DNA of 47,726 nt from Candidatus Anaeroferrophillacea bacterium (GCA_016933675.1 JAFGAM010000014.1:1-47726), one strand, 5' to 3'; counted from the stretch's first letter, positions 24,518 to 35,530 are shown. Notes: generated by a model from the letters alone, not told the origin. Translations and numbers: made by a program.

Positions 24518-26356
24518 TCACTCCACCGTCACGCTCTTTGCCAGGTTACGCGGCTGATCGACATCGGTACCCTTGAGAACGGCGGTGTAGTAGGCCAAGA
24601 GCTGCAGCGGCAGGGCGTACACCAGGGGATTGAGCAGTTCGCCGGCTTCTTCGAGGTAGATCACGTCGGCGCAACCCGCCGCCGCCCGCACGTCGCCGGC
24701 GGCGGTAAAGGCGATCACCTGGCCATCCCGGGCGACCACCTCCTGCAGGTTGCTCAAAACCTTTTCGTAGTGCCGGTCGTGGGGCAGCAGAACCACCACC
24801 GGCAGGTTCTCGTCGATCAGGGCGATGGGCCCGTGTTTCATCTCGCCGGCGGGATACCCCTCGGCATGAATGTAGGATATTTCCTTGAGCTTCAAAGCCC
24901 CCTCGAGGGCGATGGGATAGTTCTCCCCGCGGGCGAGATAAAGATAATCGGTCGCGTGATGGAAACGGCGGGCGATCTCCTCCACCGTCGGCGCCTGTTC
25001 CAGCGCCCGCTCCAGCAGCACCGGCAACCGCAGCAGGCCGTCCACCAGGTCCGCCTGCCGCTCTTCTTCCAGCCCGCCCCGGGCCGCCCCCATCGCCACC
25101 GCGATGAGCATCAGACAGACCAGCTGGGTAGTGAACGCCTTGGTCGAGGCGACGCCGATCTCCGGCCCGGCGTGGGTGTAGAGTACCCCGTCGGCCATCC
25201 GCGTCAGGGTCGAACCCATAACGTTGCAGATAGCCAGCACCGCGGCACCTTTCTGCTTCCCCTCCTTGAGGGCGGCAAGGGTGTCGGCGGTCTCCCCCGA
25301 CTGGGAGATACCGATAAGCAGGGTCCGCTCGTCCACCAGGGGATCCCGGTAACGGAACTCGGAGGCGATGTCCACCTCGGTAGGAACCCGCGCCAGCCCC
25401 TCGAGCCAGAACTTGCCCACCAGACCGGCGTGCCAGGAGGTGCCGCAGGCGATGATCACCACTCGTTCGAAACGCCGCCAGTCGGCGGCGGTGAAACCGG
25501 TTTCCCGCAGGTCCACCCGCCGGCGGTCCTCGGCAATCCGTCCCAGCAGGGTATTGCCCACCGCCAGCGGCTGTTCGTGGATCTCCTTGAGCATGAAATG
25601 CCGGTAGCCGCCCTTCCGGGCCATGATCGGATCCCAGGTGATGCGCTGGTGCTCCCGGACCAGTTCGCTGCCGTCGGCCACCGCCAGGATCCGGCAGCCA
25701 GCGGCGTCACAGACCACCATTTCACCGTCATCGAGAAACACCACGTCCCGCGACCAGGCCAGCAGCGCGGGGATATCGGAGGCAACAAAATACTCGCCCG
25801 GGGCTTCGCCGAAGGCGACCACCAACGGGCTGGCCTGGCGGGCGGCGATCATCATCCCCGGATGTTTCTCGTGCAGAATCGCCAGGGCATAGGCACCGCG
25901 CACCCGGGCCAGCGCCCGGCGCACGGCGGCGGGAAAATCATGCCCGGCATCCAGTTCGCAGGCGATGAGATGGCTGATAATCTCGGTGTCGGTCTCGGAG
26001 GAAAACTCGTGCCCCCGGGCGGCAAGCTCCTCACGCAGGGCGACGTAGTTCTCGACAATACCATTGTGGACCACCACCACGCCACGGTACAGGTGGGGAT
26101 GGGCATTGGCCTCCGACGGCCGGCCATGGGTCGCCCAGCGGGTATGGCCGATTACCGGCGAACCGCTGAGGGCGTTAGCGCGCAACCGCTGCTCCAGTTC
26201 CCGCAGCTTGCCGACGCTGCGGCACAACTTCAGTGCACCGTCCGCGAAGGCGGCGATACCGGCTGAATCGTAGCCGCGGTACTCAAGCTTCTGCAGCCCC
26301 TCCATGACCACCGGCACCCCGTCCCGGGGACCGATATACCCGACGATCCCGCACAT
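24518..26356 (-). CDS. glmS: Glutamine--fructose-6-phosphate aminotransferase (isomerizing)
   Basis: A 612-residue enzyme making glucosamine-6-phosphate, the entry to UDP-GlcNAc. The start is fixed by MCGIVGYIG, because Cys2 becomes the N-terminal nucleophile; longer in-frame extension cannot be functional. The glutaminase domain includes GHTRWATHGRPSEANAHPH and VVVHNGIVENY; two SIS domains follow, with IACGTSWHAGLV, ISQSGETADTLAAL and EGALKLKEISYIHAEGYP, ending in the family C-terminus LAKSVTVE. It starts one base after glmU, so the two are translated together and supply consecutive parts of the amino-sugar route (GlmM lies elsewhere). No glmS ribozyme was seen upstream. Confidence 0.97.
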   Translation of the reverse strand: MCGIVGYIGPRDGVPVVMEGLQKLEYRGYDSAGIAAFADGALKLCRSVGKLRELEQRLRANALSGSPVIGHTRWATHGRPSEANAHPHLYRGVVVVHNGIVENYVALREELAARGHEFSSETDTEIISHLIACELDAGHDFPAAVRRALARVRGAYALAILHEKHPGMMIAARQASPLVVAFGEAPGEYFVASDIPALLAWSRDVVFLDDGEMVVCDAAGCRILAVADGSELVREHQRITWDPIMARKGGYRHFMLKEIHEQPLAVGNTLLGRIAEDRRRVDLRETGFTAADWRRFERVVIIACGTSWHAGLVGKFWLEGLARVPTEVDIASEFRYRDPLVDERTLLIGISQSGETADTLAALKEGKQKGAAVLAICNVMGSTLTRMADGVLYTHAGPEIGVASTKAFTTQLVCLMLIAVAMGAARGGLEEERQADLVDGLLRLPVLLERALEQAPTVEEIARRFHHATDYLYLARGENYPIALEGALKLKEISYIHAEGYPAGEMKHGPIALIDENLPVVVLLPHDRHYEKVLSNLQEVVARDGQVIAFTAAGDVRAAAGCADVIYLEEAGELLNPLVYALPLQLLAYYTAVLKGTDVDQPRNLAKSVTVE

Positions 26357-26357
26357 G

Positions 26358-27755
26358 TCATCCGTCCTTTCGCCGTTCCCGGCGGCTGGCCATACCGCGC
26401 CCGTCCACCACCGTCTGGCGGCTGCGGCTGGCGGCCACGGCGTTCTCCGGCACATCCCGGGTGATGGTGCTGCCGGCACCCACGAGGGCATCCCGCCCGA
26501 CCCGCACCGGCGCCACCAGCTGGGTGTCACTGCCGATGAACACCCCGTCCTCGATCACGGTCCGGTACTTGGCGAAGCCATCGTAGTTGCAGGTAATGGT
26601 GCCGGCGCCAATGTTGACTCCCGCCCCGATCTCGGCGTCGCCGATATAGGACAGATGGTTCGCCTTGCTGCCGGGGCCCAGCTCCGCTTTCTTGGTCTCA
26701 ACAAAGTTGCCCACCCGGGCACCGGCGCGCAGTACCGTGCCAGTGCGCAGACGGGCGAAGGGACCGATGACGACCCCATCCTCGACGATGCTGTCCTCGA
26801 TGACCGAATAGGGCCGCACCTTCACTCCGTCGCCCAGCCGGCTGTCGCGGATGATCGCGCCCTGGCCGATGTGGACACCGGACCCGATGACCGAATCACC
26901 GGCAATCGTTGCCCCCTTTTCGATCACCGTATCCGTCCCGATCTCCGCCCCCGCTTCGATGGTCACCGATTCCCCCGGCGCGCCAATGGTCACCCCGGCA
27001 TGCTGGTGCCGCCGGCGGACGCGCGCCGCCATGACCGCTTCGGCTTCACCAAGCTGGACGCGGTTGTTGATTCCCTTTATGTCGTCGTTGTCGGCGACAT
27101 CGAGCCAGGCGACCGGCAGCCCATTACCCCGGGCGATACCGACGATGTCGGTAAGATAGTATTCCCCTTGGGCGTTGTTGCAATCGAGCCGCGCAAGGGC
27201 ACCGCGGAGGAAATCCGCATCAACGCAGTAGGTGCCCGAATTGATCCGCCGCTCCTCCAGTTCCGCCGGGGCCGCATCCCGCGCCTCGATGATGCGCTCG
27301 ACCCCTCCGTCGGCCCCGACGATCACCCGGCCGTAGGCGCCGGGATCGGCGAACACCGCCGTCAGCACGCTCACCGCCGCTTCCCGCCGGCGGTGCACCG
27401 CGACCAGTTCCGCGACGGTACCGGCGGTAAGCAGCGGCACGTCACCGCAGACGATCAGCGCCGTGCCGTGAAAATCACCCAGTTCCGCCATCCCTGCGGC
27501 GGCGGCATCACCGGTACCGCGCTGCTCCCGCTGCCAGGCGAAGGCGATACCCGGCACGGCGGCGAAACGCTCCATGACCTCCTCGCGGCCGCTGCCGATC
27601 ACCACCACCAGGCGGGATACCCCCACATCTTCCAGCATGGCCAGCGGCCAGGCCAGCATCGGCTGCCCCAGCACCGGGTGCATGACCTTGGCCCGGTCCG
27701 ATTTCATTCGCGTCCCCCGGCCGGCCGCCAGAACAATTGCCGCGACGTCATCCAT
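26358..27755 (-). CDS. glmU: Bifunctional GlmU: GlcN-1-P acetyltransferase / GlcNAc-1-P uridyltransferase
   Basis: A 465-residue enzyme making UDP-GlcNAc for peptidoglycan and lipid A. The N-terminal uridyltransferase domain has AAIVLAAGRGTRMKSDRAKV, QREQRGTGDAAAAG and CGDVPLL; the C-terminal left-handed beta-helix has many hexapeptide repeats, with KKAELGPGSKANHLSYIGDA and NYDGFAKYRTVIEDGVFIGS carrying acetyltransferase residues. The ATG is preceded by GGGAGGAAAC, an excellent ribosome binding site; the 35-residue upstream extension is rejected. The atp terminator lies about 170 bp upstream, so glmU likely begins a new transcript, but no clear promoter was found in the gap. Confidence 0.97.
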   Translation of the reverse strand: MDDVAAIVLAAGRGTRMKSDRAKVMHPVLGQPMLAWPLAMLEDVGVSRLVVVIGSGREEVMERFAAVPGIAFAWQREQRGTGDAAAAGMAELGDFHGTALIVCGDVPLLTAGTVAELVAVHRRREAAVSVLTAVFADPGAYGRVIVGADGGVERIIEARDAAPAELEERRINSGTYCVDADFLRGALARLDCNNAQGEYYLTDIVGIARGNGLPVAWLDVADNDDIKGINNRVQLGEAEAVMAARVRRRHQHAGVTIGAPGESVTIEAGAEIGTDTVIEKGATIAGDSVIGSGVHIGQGAIIRDSRLGDGVKVRPYSVIEDSIVEDGVVIGPFARLRTGTVLRAGARVGNFVETKKAELGPGSKANHLSYIGDAEIGAGVNIGAGTITCNYDGFAKYRTVIEDGVFIGSDTQLVAPVRVGRDALVGAGSTITRDVPENAVAASRSRQTVVDGRGMASRRERRKDG

Positions 27756-27924
27756 CACGTTTCCTCCCGCTGCCGCTTCACCCGACAGCCCGGTCGCACC
27801 CAGGAAACGGGCGCGAAAAGTCACCCCGTTTCGCCCTGCCCGCGGGGCGTGCGGCCGCACCGATGCTCCCGTTCATCCCAGTTTCACCTCATCATTCCCC
27901 GGGGCCGCGGCCTCGGCGGAATGA

Positions 27925-27953
27925 AAAGAGCGGGGCATCAAACCCCGCTCTTT
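27925..27953 (-). terminator. Intrinsic terminator of the atp operon
   Basis: AAAGAGCGGGG (27925-27935) and CCCCGCTCTTT (27943-27953) form a perfect 11-bp stem with a 7-nt loop. On the minus strand the stem ends in a short T run (TTTT) before a CATT. It lies 50 bp beyond the atpC stop. Confidence 0.85.
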
Positions 27954-28002
27954 AATGGCGTTTTACCGGTGCAATCTTCCCCCTGCCGGCAACCGCAGGT
28001 TA

Positions 28003-28413
28003 CTACCGAATCCTGGCGATATATATCCGGTTGAGCGCCCGTTCGAGAGCGGTACGCTCCTCGAAGAATGCCTTGTCCTCCGGCGACAGTGCCGTCAGCC
28101 GCTCCTCGGCCCGCTTCAGGGCGCGCTCGGCACGTTCGACATCGATCTCCTGGGGTAGTTCAGCGGCATCGAGCATGGCGATGACGTGATGATACCCGAC
28201 CTCGGAATAGCCGTTGGTCACGGCCACGTGGAACATCTGGTTACCCTTGCGGTAGATCAGGTCGCCGATCCGTACCTTGGCGAGAAACGGGGTATGTCCG
28301 GGAAGGATGCCGAACTGGCCTTCTTCGCCGGGGGCGATAACCTCGTCCACCACCTCGTCCACCACCTGACGGTACGGTGTCACCACCTCAAGCTTGATCT
28401 TGTCGGTTTCCAT
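28003..28413 (-). CDS. atpC: ATP synthase F1 epsilon subunit
   Basis: A 136-residue F1 stalk subunit that inhibits ATP hydrolysis. The N-terminal beta-sandwich has KLEVVTPYRQVVDEVVDEV and then GEEGQFGILPGHTPFLAKVR; the C-terminal helical hairpin starts with ERAERALKRAEERLTALS. A local 12-bp tandem doubles the Val-Val-Asp-Glu unit (VVDEVVDEV). It is the last gene of the atp operon, with the terminator just downstream. Confidence 0.96.
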   Translation of the reverse strand: METDKIKLEVVTPYRQVVDEVVDEVIAPGEEGQFGILPGHTPFLAKVRIGDLIYRKGNQMFHVAVTNGYSEVGYHHVIAMLDAAELPQEIDVERAERALKRAEERLTALSPEDKAFFEERTALERALNRIYIARIR

Positions 28414-28434
28414 GTCCGTTCCTGTTCGGTGGCT

Positions 28435-29889
<1,455 letters not shown>

Positions 29890-29904
29890 TCAGTTCAGGC
29901 CGGC

Positions 29905-30765
29905 TCAGTTCAGGGCCTCGGCGCCGCTGACGATTTCCATCAATTCGGTGGTAATGGCCGCCTGGCGTGCCCGGTTGTAGAGCAGGGTCAGTTTGCCAAC
30001 CATTTCCACGGCGTTCGAGGTCGCCGAGTCCATTGCCGTCATCCGCGCCCCGTGTTCACTGGCGATCGATTCGAGCATCATGCTGAACAGCTCGGTATAG
30101 ATATAGCGCGGCAGGATATCGGCCAGGAGGGCGTCTTCCGAGGGCTCGTAGATGTACTCCACCGCGACTTCGTCGGGTTTCAGCTCCTGCGGCTCCACCG
30201 GCAGCAGGCGCTTGATCTCGACCTCATGGGAAATGGCCGAGCGGAACCTCGTATAGGCGATATACACCGCGTCGGTGGCCTTCTCGACGTACCGGTCAAT
30301 AATCTCGCCGGCAACCCGTTCGGCATCGGAAAACAGGATCTCGCCGGGGTTGAGATACGCCGACTTGAACTCCCGGTTCCGACGTCGATAGTAGTCCCGC
30401 GCCTTGCGGCCGAAAACGCTCAGGTAGATGTTTTCGTAACGGTCGTGGTTTTCCGCGAGGAACTGGTCGGCGGCCTTGATGACCCCGGTGTTGAAGGCCC
30501 CGCAGAGACCGCGGTCGGAGGTGATGACCAGCAGTTCGACGTTGCGCTCCTCGCGGCGCTGCAACAACGGATGCTTCTTCGGATCGGTCCTGAGCGCCAG
30601 ACTGGCCAGTACCTCGCTCATCTTGCCGGCGTAGGGCCGGGCGGCGACGACGTTGTCCTGCGCCTTCTTGAGCTTCGACGCCGCGACCATCTTCATCGCC
30701 TTGGTGATCTGCTGCGTGCTCTTGACGCTGCCGATCCGCTTGCGTATATCCCTCAGACTCGCCAT
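29905..30765 (-). CDS. atpG: ATP synthase F1 gamma subunit
   Basis: A 286-residue rotor subunit. The N-terminal helix is MASLRDIRKRIGSVKSTQQI followed by TKAMKMVAASKLKKAQ, ITSDRGLCGAFN is the conserved DRGLCG core, and the C-terminal helix includes MDSATSNAVEM and LYNRARQAAITTELMEIVSG. The start is the ATG 14 nt after GAGGAA; the 15-residue upstream extension lacks conservation. About 90 bp without a gene separate it from atpA. Confidence 0.97.
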   Translation of the reverse strand: MASLRDIRKRIGSVKSTQQITKAMKMVAASKLKKAQDNVVAARPYAGKMSEVLASLALRTDPKKHPLLQRREERNVELLVITSDRGLCGAFNTGVIKAADQFLAENHDRYENIYLSVFGRKARDYYRRRNREFKSAYLNPGEILFSDAERVAGEIIDRYVEKATDAVYIAYTRFRSAISHEVEIKRLLPVEPQELKPDEVAVEYIYEPSEDALLADILPRYIYTELFSMMLESIASEHGARMTAMDSATSNAVEMVGKLTLLYNRARQAAITTELMEIVSGAEALN

Positions 30766-30855
30766 CTCGCCATTCCTCGCCGCCCCGCGCCGGACGCGGA
30801 TACGGTTCACCGATTTGCGTTAACCCGCACCCCTGTTGGTCGCTATCTCCGCGGA

Positions 30856-32364
30856 TCAGGGTTTGAACACCTCTTTGAACCCGTTCAGCATGCCTTCCAG
30901 CTTGAGCTTGAGGTCGTCATCGATGGTCTTCTTGTCACGCAACTCGGCAAGGACATCACTGTGCTTCATTTCCACGAAGTTCAGCATCTCCGACTCGTAA
31001 CGCAGCAGTACACCGATCTCGTAATCATCGACGAAACCATTGGTGGCGGCGAAGATCACCAGCACCTGCTTCTCCGCCGGCAGCGGCGAGTATTGCCCCT
31101 GCTTGAGGATTTCCACCAATCGGCTGCCGCGGGCGAGCTGCTGCTGAGTGGCCTTGTCGAGGTCGCTGCCGAACTGGGCGAAGGCGGCCATCTCGCGGTA
31201 CTGGGCCAGATCGAGGCGCAACGAACCGGCGACCTGCTTCATGGCTTTCACCTGGGCGGCACCCCCGACCCGGGAAACCGAAAGACCGACGTTGATCGCC
31301 GGGCGGATACCGGAGTAGAAGAGGTCGGCTTCGAGGTAAATCTGGCCGTCGGTAATGGAGATCACGTTGGTGGGGATATAGGCCGAGACGTCACCGGCCT
31401 GGGTTTCGATGATCGGCAGCGCAGTCAGCGACCCGGCGCCGCGCTCGTCACTCATCTTCGCCGCCCGCTCCAGCAGGCGGGAGTGCAGGTAGAAAACGTC
31501 GCCGGGATAGGCCTCACGTCCCGGCGGCCGCCGCAGCAGCAGGGAAAGCTGACGGTAGGCCGTTGCCTGCTTGGAAAGATCATCGTAGATGATCAGCGCG
31601 TGCATACCATTGTCACGGAAATACTCACCTATGGTCACCCCGGTGTAGGGGGCCAGGAACTGCAGCGGCGCCGCCTCGCTGGCGGTGGCGGCAACTACGG
31701 TGGTGTATTCCATCGCGCCGTATTCTTCGAGTTTGGCCACCACCTGGGCAACGGTGGACCGCTTCTGGCCGATGGCGACATAGATACAGTAGACATCGGT
31801 GTTCTTCTGATTGATGATGGTGTCGATGGCCACCGCGGTCTTCCCGGTCTGGCGGTCGCCGATGATCAGTTCGCGCTGACCGCGGCCGATGGGCACCATG
31901 GAGTCGATGGCCTTGAGACCGGTCTGCAAGGGTTCGTGGACCGATTTACGGTCGACGATCCCCGGTGCCTTTACCTCCACCAGGCGGGATTCCGAGGAAT
32001 CGATGGGGCCCTTACCGTCCACCGGCTGCCCGAGCGAGTTCACCACGCGGCCGAGAACCCCCTTGCCCACCGGCACCTCGACGATGCGCCCGGTACGCTT
32101 GACCTCGTCACCCTCCTTGATCTCGGCCCCTTCGCCGAAGATCGCGGCACCGACATTGTCCTCCTCGAGGTTGAGCACCATGCCGTAGATGTCATGGGGA
32201 AACAGGAGCAGCTCACCGGCCATGGCCTTCTCGAGGCCGTAAATGCGGGCGATACCGTCACCGACGGTGAGAATGGTACCGGTCTCACTGACCTCGACCT
32301 TCTTCTCGTAATTTTCGATCTGGCTTTTTATGATCTGGCTTATTTCTTCAGCACGCAGTTCCAT
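30856..32364 (-). CDS. atpA: ATP synthase F1 alpha subunit
   Basis: A 502-residue nucleotide-binding subunit. Walker [16 protein letters not shown] near residue 170, [59 protein letters not shown] and an intact arginine finger region ([11 protein letters not shown]-like, here [13 protein letters not shown]) are seen. The N-terminus [20 protein letters not shown] is standard. It begins 6 bp after atpH. Confidence 0.98.
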   Translation of the reverse strand: MELRAEEISQIIKSQIENYEKKVEVSETGTILTVGDGIARIYGLEKAMAGELLLFPHDIYGMVLNLEEDNVGAAIFGEGAEIKEGDEVKRTGRIVEVPVGKGVLGRVVNSLGQPVDGKGPIDSSESRLVEVKAPGIVDRKSVHEPLQTGLKAIDSMVPIGRGQRELIIGDRQTGKTAVAIDTIINQKNTDVYCIYVAIGQKRSTVAQVVAKLEEYGAMEYTTVVAATASEAAPLQFLAPYTGVTIGEYFRDNGMHALIIYDDLSKQATAYRQLSLLLRRPPGREAYPGDVFYLHSRLLERAAKMSDERGAGSLTALPIIETQAGDVSAYIPTNVISITDGQIYLEADLFYSGIRPAINVGLSVSRVGGAAQVKAMKQVAGSLRLDLAQYREMAAFAQFGSDLDKATQQQLARGSRLVEILKQGQYSPLPAEKQVLVIFAATNGFVDDYEIGVLLRYESEMLNFVEMKHSDVLAELRDKKTIDDDLKLKLEGMLNGFKEVFKP

Positions 32365-32370
32365 CGCCCC

Positions 32371-32916
32371 TTACCACTCCTTTACCAGTTGTTCCTCAAG
32401 GTTGCGCAGCTGGGTCCTGACGCTGCCATCGTATACCATGCCGGCAAAGCGGGTTATCAGGCCGCCGATGAGGGACTCATCGACCGTTACCGCCAGACGG
32501 ACATTCCGGGCGGTGACCGCGGCGAGCCTCTCCCGCAGCTGCCCGAGGACCGTCTGGTCCAGTTCGACGGCGCTGACCACCTCGACCTGCAGGCGCCCCT
32601 CGGCTTCATCGACCATCCCCTCGAGGCGCTTGACGATCGACGCCAGATACCGGAACTTGTTCTTGTCGACGAGAATATCGAGAAACACGGTCACTTCCCG
32701 ACCGATTTCAAGGCGCTTGAGCAGTTCGTTGAGCACCGACCGGCGCTCGGCGGCCTCGAAGACCGGGTTGCTGAGCACGCTTTCCAGCTCTTCACTGGCG
32801 GCCACCAGGTCGGCTACCCGCCGCAGTTCCGTCAACGCCGGGGCCAGCTTCCCCTGCTCTTCGGCATAGGCAAAGAAGGCGCGGGCGTAGCGTTTGGCAA
32901 TGATGTCGCGAATCAC
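32371..32916 (-). CDS. atpH: ATP synthase F1 delta subunit
   Basis: A 181-residue peripheral-stalk subunit joining F1 to subunit b. The opening IAKRYARAFFAYAEEQGKL and the central helix ESVLSNPVFEAAERRSVLNE are typical; near the C-terminus SLIGGLITRFAGMVYDGSVR is the conserved delta motif. Start overlaps the atpF stop by 4 nt. Confidence 0.96.
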   Translation of the reverse strand: MIRDIIAKRYARAFFAYAEEQGKLAPALTELRRVADLVAASEELESVLSNPVFEAAERRSVLNELLKRLEIGREVTVFLDILVDKNKFRYLASIVKRLEGMVDEAEGRLQVEVVSAVELDQTVLGQLRERLAAVTARNVRLAVTVDESLIGGLITRFAGMVYDGSVRTQLRNLEEQLVKEW

Positions 32917-33554
32917 CGGTTCACCACCTCTTTCAAGTAGTTCTCGACCATATGCTGCCGATCCGCGGGGGTAATGCGCTCCCGCACCAGCTTCTCGGCC
33001 GCTTCCATCGCCAGATGAACCGCCTCTTCCTTGAGCCGCCGCTTGGCCGACAAAACCTCCTGGTCGGCCATCTGCGCCGCCTGCTGCTTCACCTTGGCGA
33101 CAAACTGCTCGGCCTCCCGGCGGATACGTTCCCTCTCCGCCGCCGCCTCGGCGCGAATACGCTCTTCCAGTGCCCGCATCTCGGCGTCCAGACCGGCGAG
33201 CCGATCCTGGTACTCCTGATGCAGCCGCTCCGCCGCCTCACGGGCCTCGCGGGCCTCGCTGATCGCCTTTACCATCGCCTCGCGGCGGTTGGCGAAATAG
33301 TTTTTGATCGGCTTGCCGGTGAATTTGATCAGTATCCAGAGGAGGACGGCGAAGTTGATCACCCGCCAGAGAAAGTCCTTCAGGAGCGGCATGGGATCAT
33401 GGGCCAGCATTTCCAGCAGGGAGTGGTGTTCGACGGCATGATGCTCGCCGCCGCCGGACGCCGCCGCCGTCGAAACCAGCACCGCGGCCACCAGCACCGC
33501 CCCGCCCGCCGCTGTCAGCAGGCGCCCCGCAGCCTCTTTCTTCGTGCGTGCCAT
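32913..33554 (-). CDS. atpF: ATP synthase F0 subunit b
   Basis: A 213-residue peripheral-stalk subunit. The N-terminus carries a signal-like hydrophobic segment (about residues 11-32, GAVLVAAVLVSTAAA) and a His-rich loop (GGGEHHAVEHHSLLEM) before the membrane helix INFAVLLWILIKFTG; the rest is a long charged helix with KPIKNYFANRREAM, AEMRALEERIRAEAAAER and a REEA-type heptad pattern. The extra N-terminal segment is longer than in E. coli b but occurs in Desulfobacterota as I recall. Starts directly after the atpF' stop. Confidence 0.93.
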   Translation of the reverse strand: MARTKKEAAGRLLTAAGGAVLVAAVLVSTAAASGGGEHHAVEHHSLLEMLAHDPMPLLKDFLWRVINFAVLLWILIKFTGKPIKNYFANRREAMVKAISEAREAREAAERLHQEYQDRLAGLDAEMRALEERIRAEAAAERERIRREAEQFVAKVKQQAAQMADQEVLSAKRRLKEEAVHLAMEAAEKLVRERITPADRQHMVENYLKEVVNR

Positions 33555-33980
33555 CTAGACGTTCCTTCCCAGAATCTTTGCCGATATCTGCCCGGCGAAC
33601 CCCTTGATATCATCCTTCATCTGGCTCCGGACCCGGTCGTACTCATGTTCGATCCGGCCCCTGACATCCTCCACCAGCCGTGCGGCCTCGCCCCGCGCCC
33701 GGTCCATTTCCTGTCGCGCGGCCTGCGCCGTCTCGTCGCGCACGGCGACGGTCTCCCGGTCAAGCCGGGCCCGGGTCTCGGCCACGCGGGTCTCGTAGTC
33801 GTCGCGGTTGCGCGCCGCCCGCGCGTTCAGCTGGTCGGCGCTCTCGCGGGTGCCCTCGACCTTTTCACGCCGGGCATCAACCACCCGCAGCACCGGCTTG
33901 AAGAGAAACTGGTTGAGGAATATCATCAGCAGGATAAAAATGATCCACTGGAACAGCAGGAAGGCATTGAGTTCAATCAC
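33555..33980 (-). CDS. atpF': ATP synthase F0 subunit b'
   Basis: A 141-residue second b-type subunit, forming a heterodimer with atpF. The single membrane helix is FQWIIFILLMIFLNQFLFKP near the N-terminus, followed by a charged coiled-coil from about residue 35 (DARREKVEGTRESADQL onward) to the C-terminus IKGFAGQISAKILGRNV. The start is GTG at 33980, nine bases after TAGGAG; a 51-codon upstream reading-frame extension overlaps the promoter region and is not a membrane leader. First gene of the operon. Genes for subunits a and c are not in the window. Confidence 0.92.
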   Translation of the reverse strand: MIELNAFLLFQWIIFILLMIFLNQFLFKPVLRVVDARREKVEGTRESADQLNARAARNRDDYETRVAETRARLDRETVAVRDETAQAARQEMDRARGEAARLVEDVRGRIEHEYDRVRSQMKDDIKGFAGQISAKILGRNV

Positions 33981-34124
33981 CGATTGTACTCCTAACAGGA
34001 CAGAATGGACTCGGTTGACCGATCGCGGAATGGCTGGCGGAAAAGGAATACCGGCTGCAACGGACTGTTTTTCCTCGACAGTCGCCCGGGAAGCCGCACC
34101 CTTACTTGGCAAAAGCGGTTGGAC

Positions 34125-34153
34125 AGTTACCACACCGCACGTTTTTCTGTCAA
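34125..34153 (-). promoter_or_regulatory. Sigma70-type promoter of the atp operon
   Basis: On the minus strand TTGACA (34153-34148) is followed after 17 nt by GTAACT (34130-34125). The -35 is perfect, the -10 weak. It lies 145 bp upstream of the atpF' GTG, leaving a sizeable leader. Confidence 0.55.
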
Positions 34154-34209
34154 GTTTTTTTTATCCGCCCCGAACCTCTCCGTAAAACGCTGTATCACTT
34201 GATTTTCAC

Positions 34210-34239
34210 TTGACATCATCGGGGCCGGAGCGGTAATAA
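34210..34239 (+). promoter_or_regulatory. Sigma70-type promoter of the Mrp/Mbh-like operon
   Basis: TTGACA at 34210-34215 and TAATAA at 34234-34239 are separated by 18 nt. It is divergent from the atp promoter, with the two -35 elements 56 bp apart. Confidence 0.6.
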
Positions 34240-34351
34240 AATGCACCCGCAGACGGTTGCTGAACGGGGGGTGCCGGTGCCGCTGCGGCGCCCGGCACCT
34301 CGATCTCATACATACGCCAAACACGGAATATGGGACGGAGCTGGCCAGATC

Positions 34352-34915
34352 ATGGATCCGAACCGAGAACCACGCCCGGAATCAGTTGCCGGCGGACTGC
34401 GGGAGGACCGGCGCCGACGGCCGATGCATATCGTCATCGCCTTCGCCCTGCTGATGCCTTTCTGGCTGTTGCTTTCCGGCCATTACGATACCTTTCATAT
34501 CTCGCTCGGCGTTTTCTGCTGCCTCCTGGTGAGCCGGGGCTCCGCCGATCTGCTTTTCGGCCACATCGGCCTCGAGAACAAGCATGTCGTCGCCGGGCGC
34601 TACCTCACCTATATCCCGTGGCACTTCTGGCAGATCGTCCTTTCCAACATCCATGTGGCAAAGCTGGTGCTGTCCCCGCGGCCGCCCATCAACCCGAGGA
34701 TCATCTCCTTCCCGACAAAGCTGACGAACGATCTGGCCCTGGTCACCTTTGCCAACTCCATCACCCTGACACCCGGAACCATCACCCTCGATCTGATCAA
34801 CGGCATTTTCCACGTCCATGCCATTGACGACGCCGTCGCTGACGACCTGCTCGGCGGCGAGATGGAAAACCGCATCGACCGGATATTTCTGCGGCGGGAA
34901 CACCGGGAGGAATGA
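34352..34915 (+). CDS. mrpE: Mrp/Mnh-type cation:proton antiporter subunit E
   Basis: A 187-residue subunit (or 163 if the ATG at 34424 is used, which is closer to family length). After a basic leader, IVIAFALLMPFWLLLSGHY is the first membrane segment; ISLGVFCCLLVSRGSADLLF and YIPWHFWQIVLSNIHVAKLV are the conserved MrpE segments, then NSITLTPGTITLDLINGIFH which matches the family core NSITLTPGT. Neither start has a strong ribosome binding site. First gene of the antiporter operon. MrpE is needed for assembly of the complex and is equivalent to MbhA of archaeal membrane-bound hydrogenases. Confidence 0.85.
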   Translation: MDPNREPRPESVAGGLREDRRRRPMHIVIAFALLMPFWLLLSGHYDTFHISLGVFCCLLVSRGSADLLFGHIGLENKHVVAGRYLTYIPWHFWQIVLSNIHVAKLVLSPRPPINPRIISFPTKLTNDLALVTFANSITLTPGTITLDLINGIFHVHAIDDAVADDLLGGEMENRIDRIFLRREHREE

Positions 34916-35068
34916 AACCGTAGCCCCTGCCGGGTGTACCCGAAAACCAGCCGGCACCGACGGCGGTGAACGCTCGACAGGTTTGAGAATGGTGGTGTCG
35001 CGCAACGGATGCCGGTTCGAGTCACGACAATCTGGGGCGAACTCTACATGGAAAGGAGATGCCGCGCG

Positions 35069-35530
35069 ATGCTTTCGCGGGAAAGCGACAATCTCATCGT
35101 CAAGACCGTGGTCCGGATCTTCGTTCCCTTTATCCAGGTCTACGCCCTCTACGTCATCGCTCACGGTCACTACTCTCCCGGCGGCGGGTTCCAGGGCGGG
35201 GTGATCCTTGGCGCCAGCATTGTGCTGCTGTTTCTCGCCTACGGCCGCCGCCAGGCGATGCGACGCATGGGCGAAGGACTGACCGCGTTCATGAACAGCA
35301 CCGGGGTGTTCATCTACGGCGGCATCGGTCTGCTGTGCCTGTTGCTGGGGGGAAATCTGCTGGATTACGCCAGCCTCGACCGCATTCTTCATGTCGGTGC
35401 CGCGCAGTCGCGGTCACTGGGCATCCTCGGCGTCGAGGTTGGCGTCGGCATCGCGGTAATGGCGGCGATGATCTCCATCTTCCTCGACATATCCACCGGC
35501 GGCGACCTGCCGGACGACGACAACGACTGA
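35069..35530 (+). CDS. mrpB: Mrp/Mnh-type antiporter subunit B
   Basis: A 153-residue membrane protein with about four helices. The family motif YVIAHGHYSPGGGFQGGVIL is intact near residues 27-46; ILGVEVGVGIAVMAAMISIF is the last helix, with an acidic tail. The start is the ATG 10 nt after AAAGGAG. It follows mrpE by 153 bp with nothing recognisable between. MrpB-like proteins also occur as MbhF. Here it is placed before MrpF and MrpG rather than after the MbhD/E pair. Confidence 0.9.
   Translation: MLSRESDNLIVKTVVRIFVPFIQVYALYVIAHGHYSPGGGFQGGVILGASIVLLFLAYGRRQAMRRMGEGLTAFMNSTGVFIYGGIGLLCLLLGGNLLDYASLDRILHVGAAQSRSLGILGVEVGVGIAVMAAMISIFLDISTGGDLPDDDND

Noticed and set aside
22645-24576. A 643-codon plus-strand open frame
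   Set aside because: Mirror of the ClC transporter gene; His/Asp/Gln-rich shadow frame.
24518-27755. Possible glmS ribozyme or amino-sugar riboswitch
   Set aside because: There is only one base between glmU and glmS, and no structured leader was recognised before glmU.
33981-34133. Upstream extension of subunit b' to an earlier start
   Set aside because: It would run through the atp promoter region, and the GTG at 33980 has a good ribosome binding site and places the membrane helix correctly.
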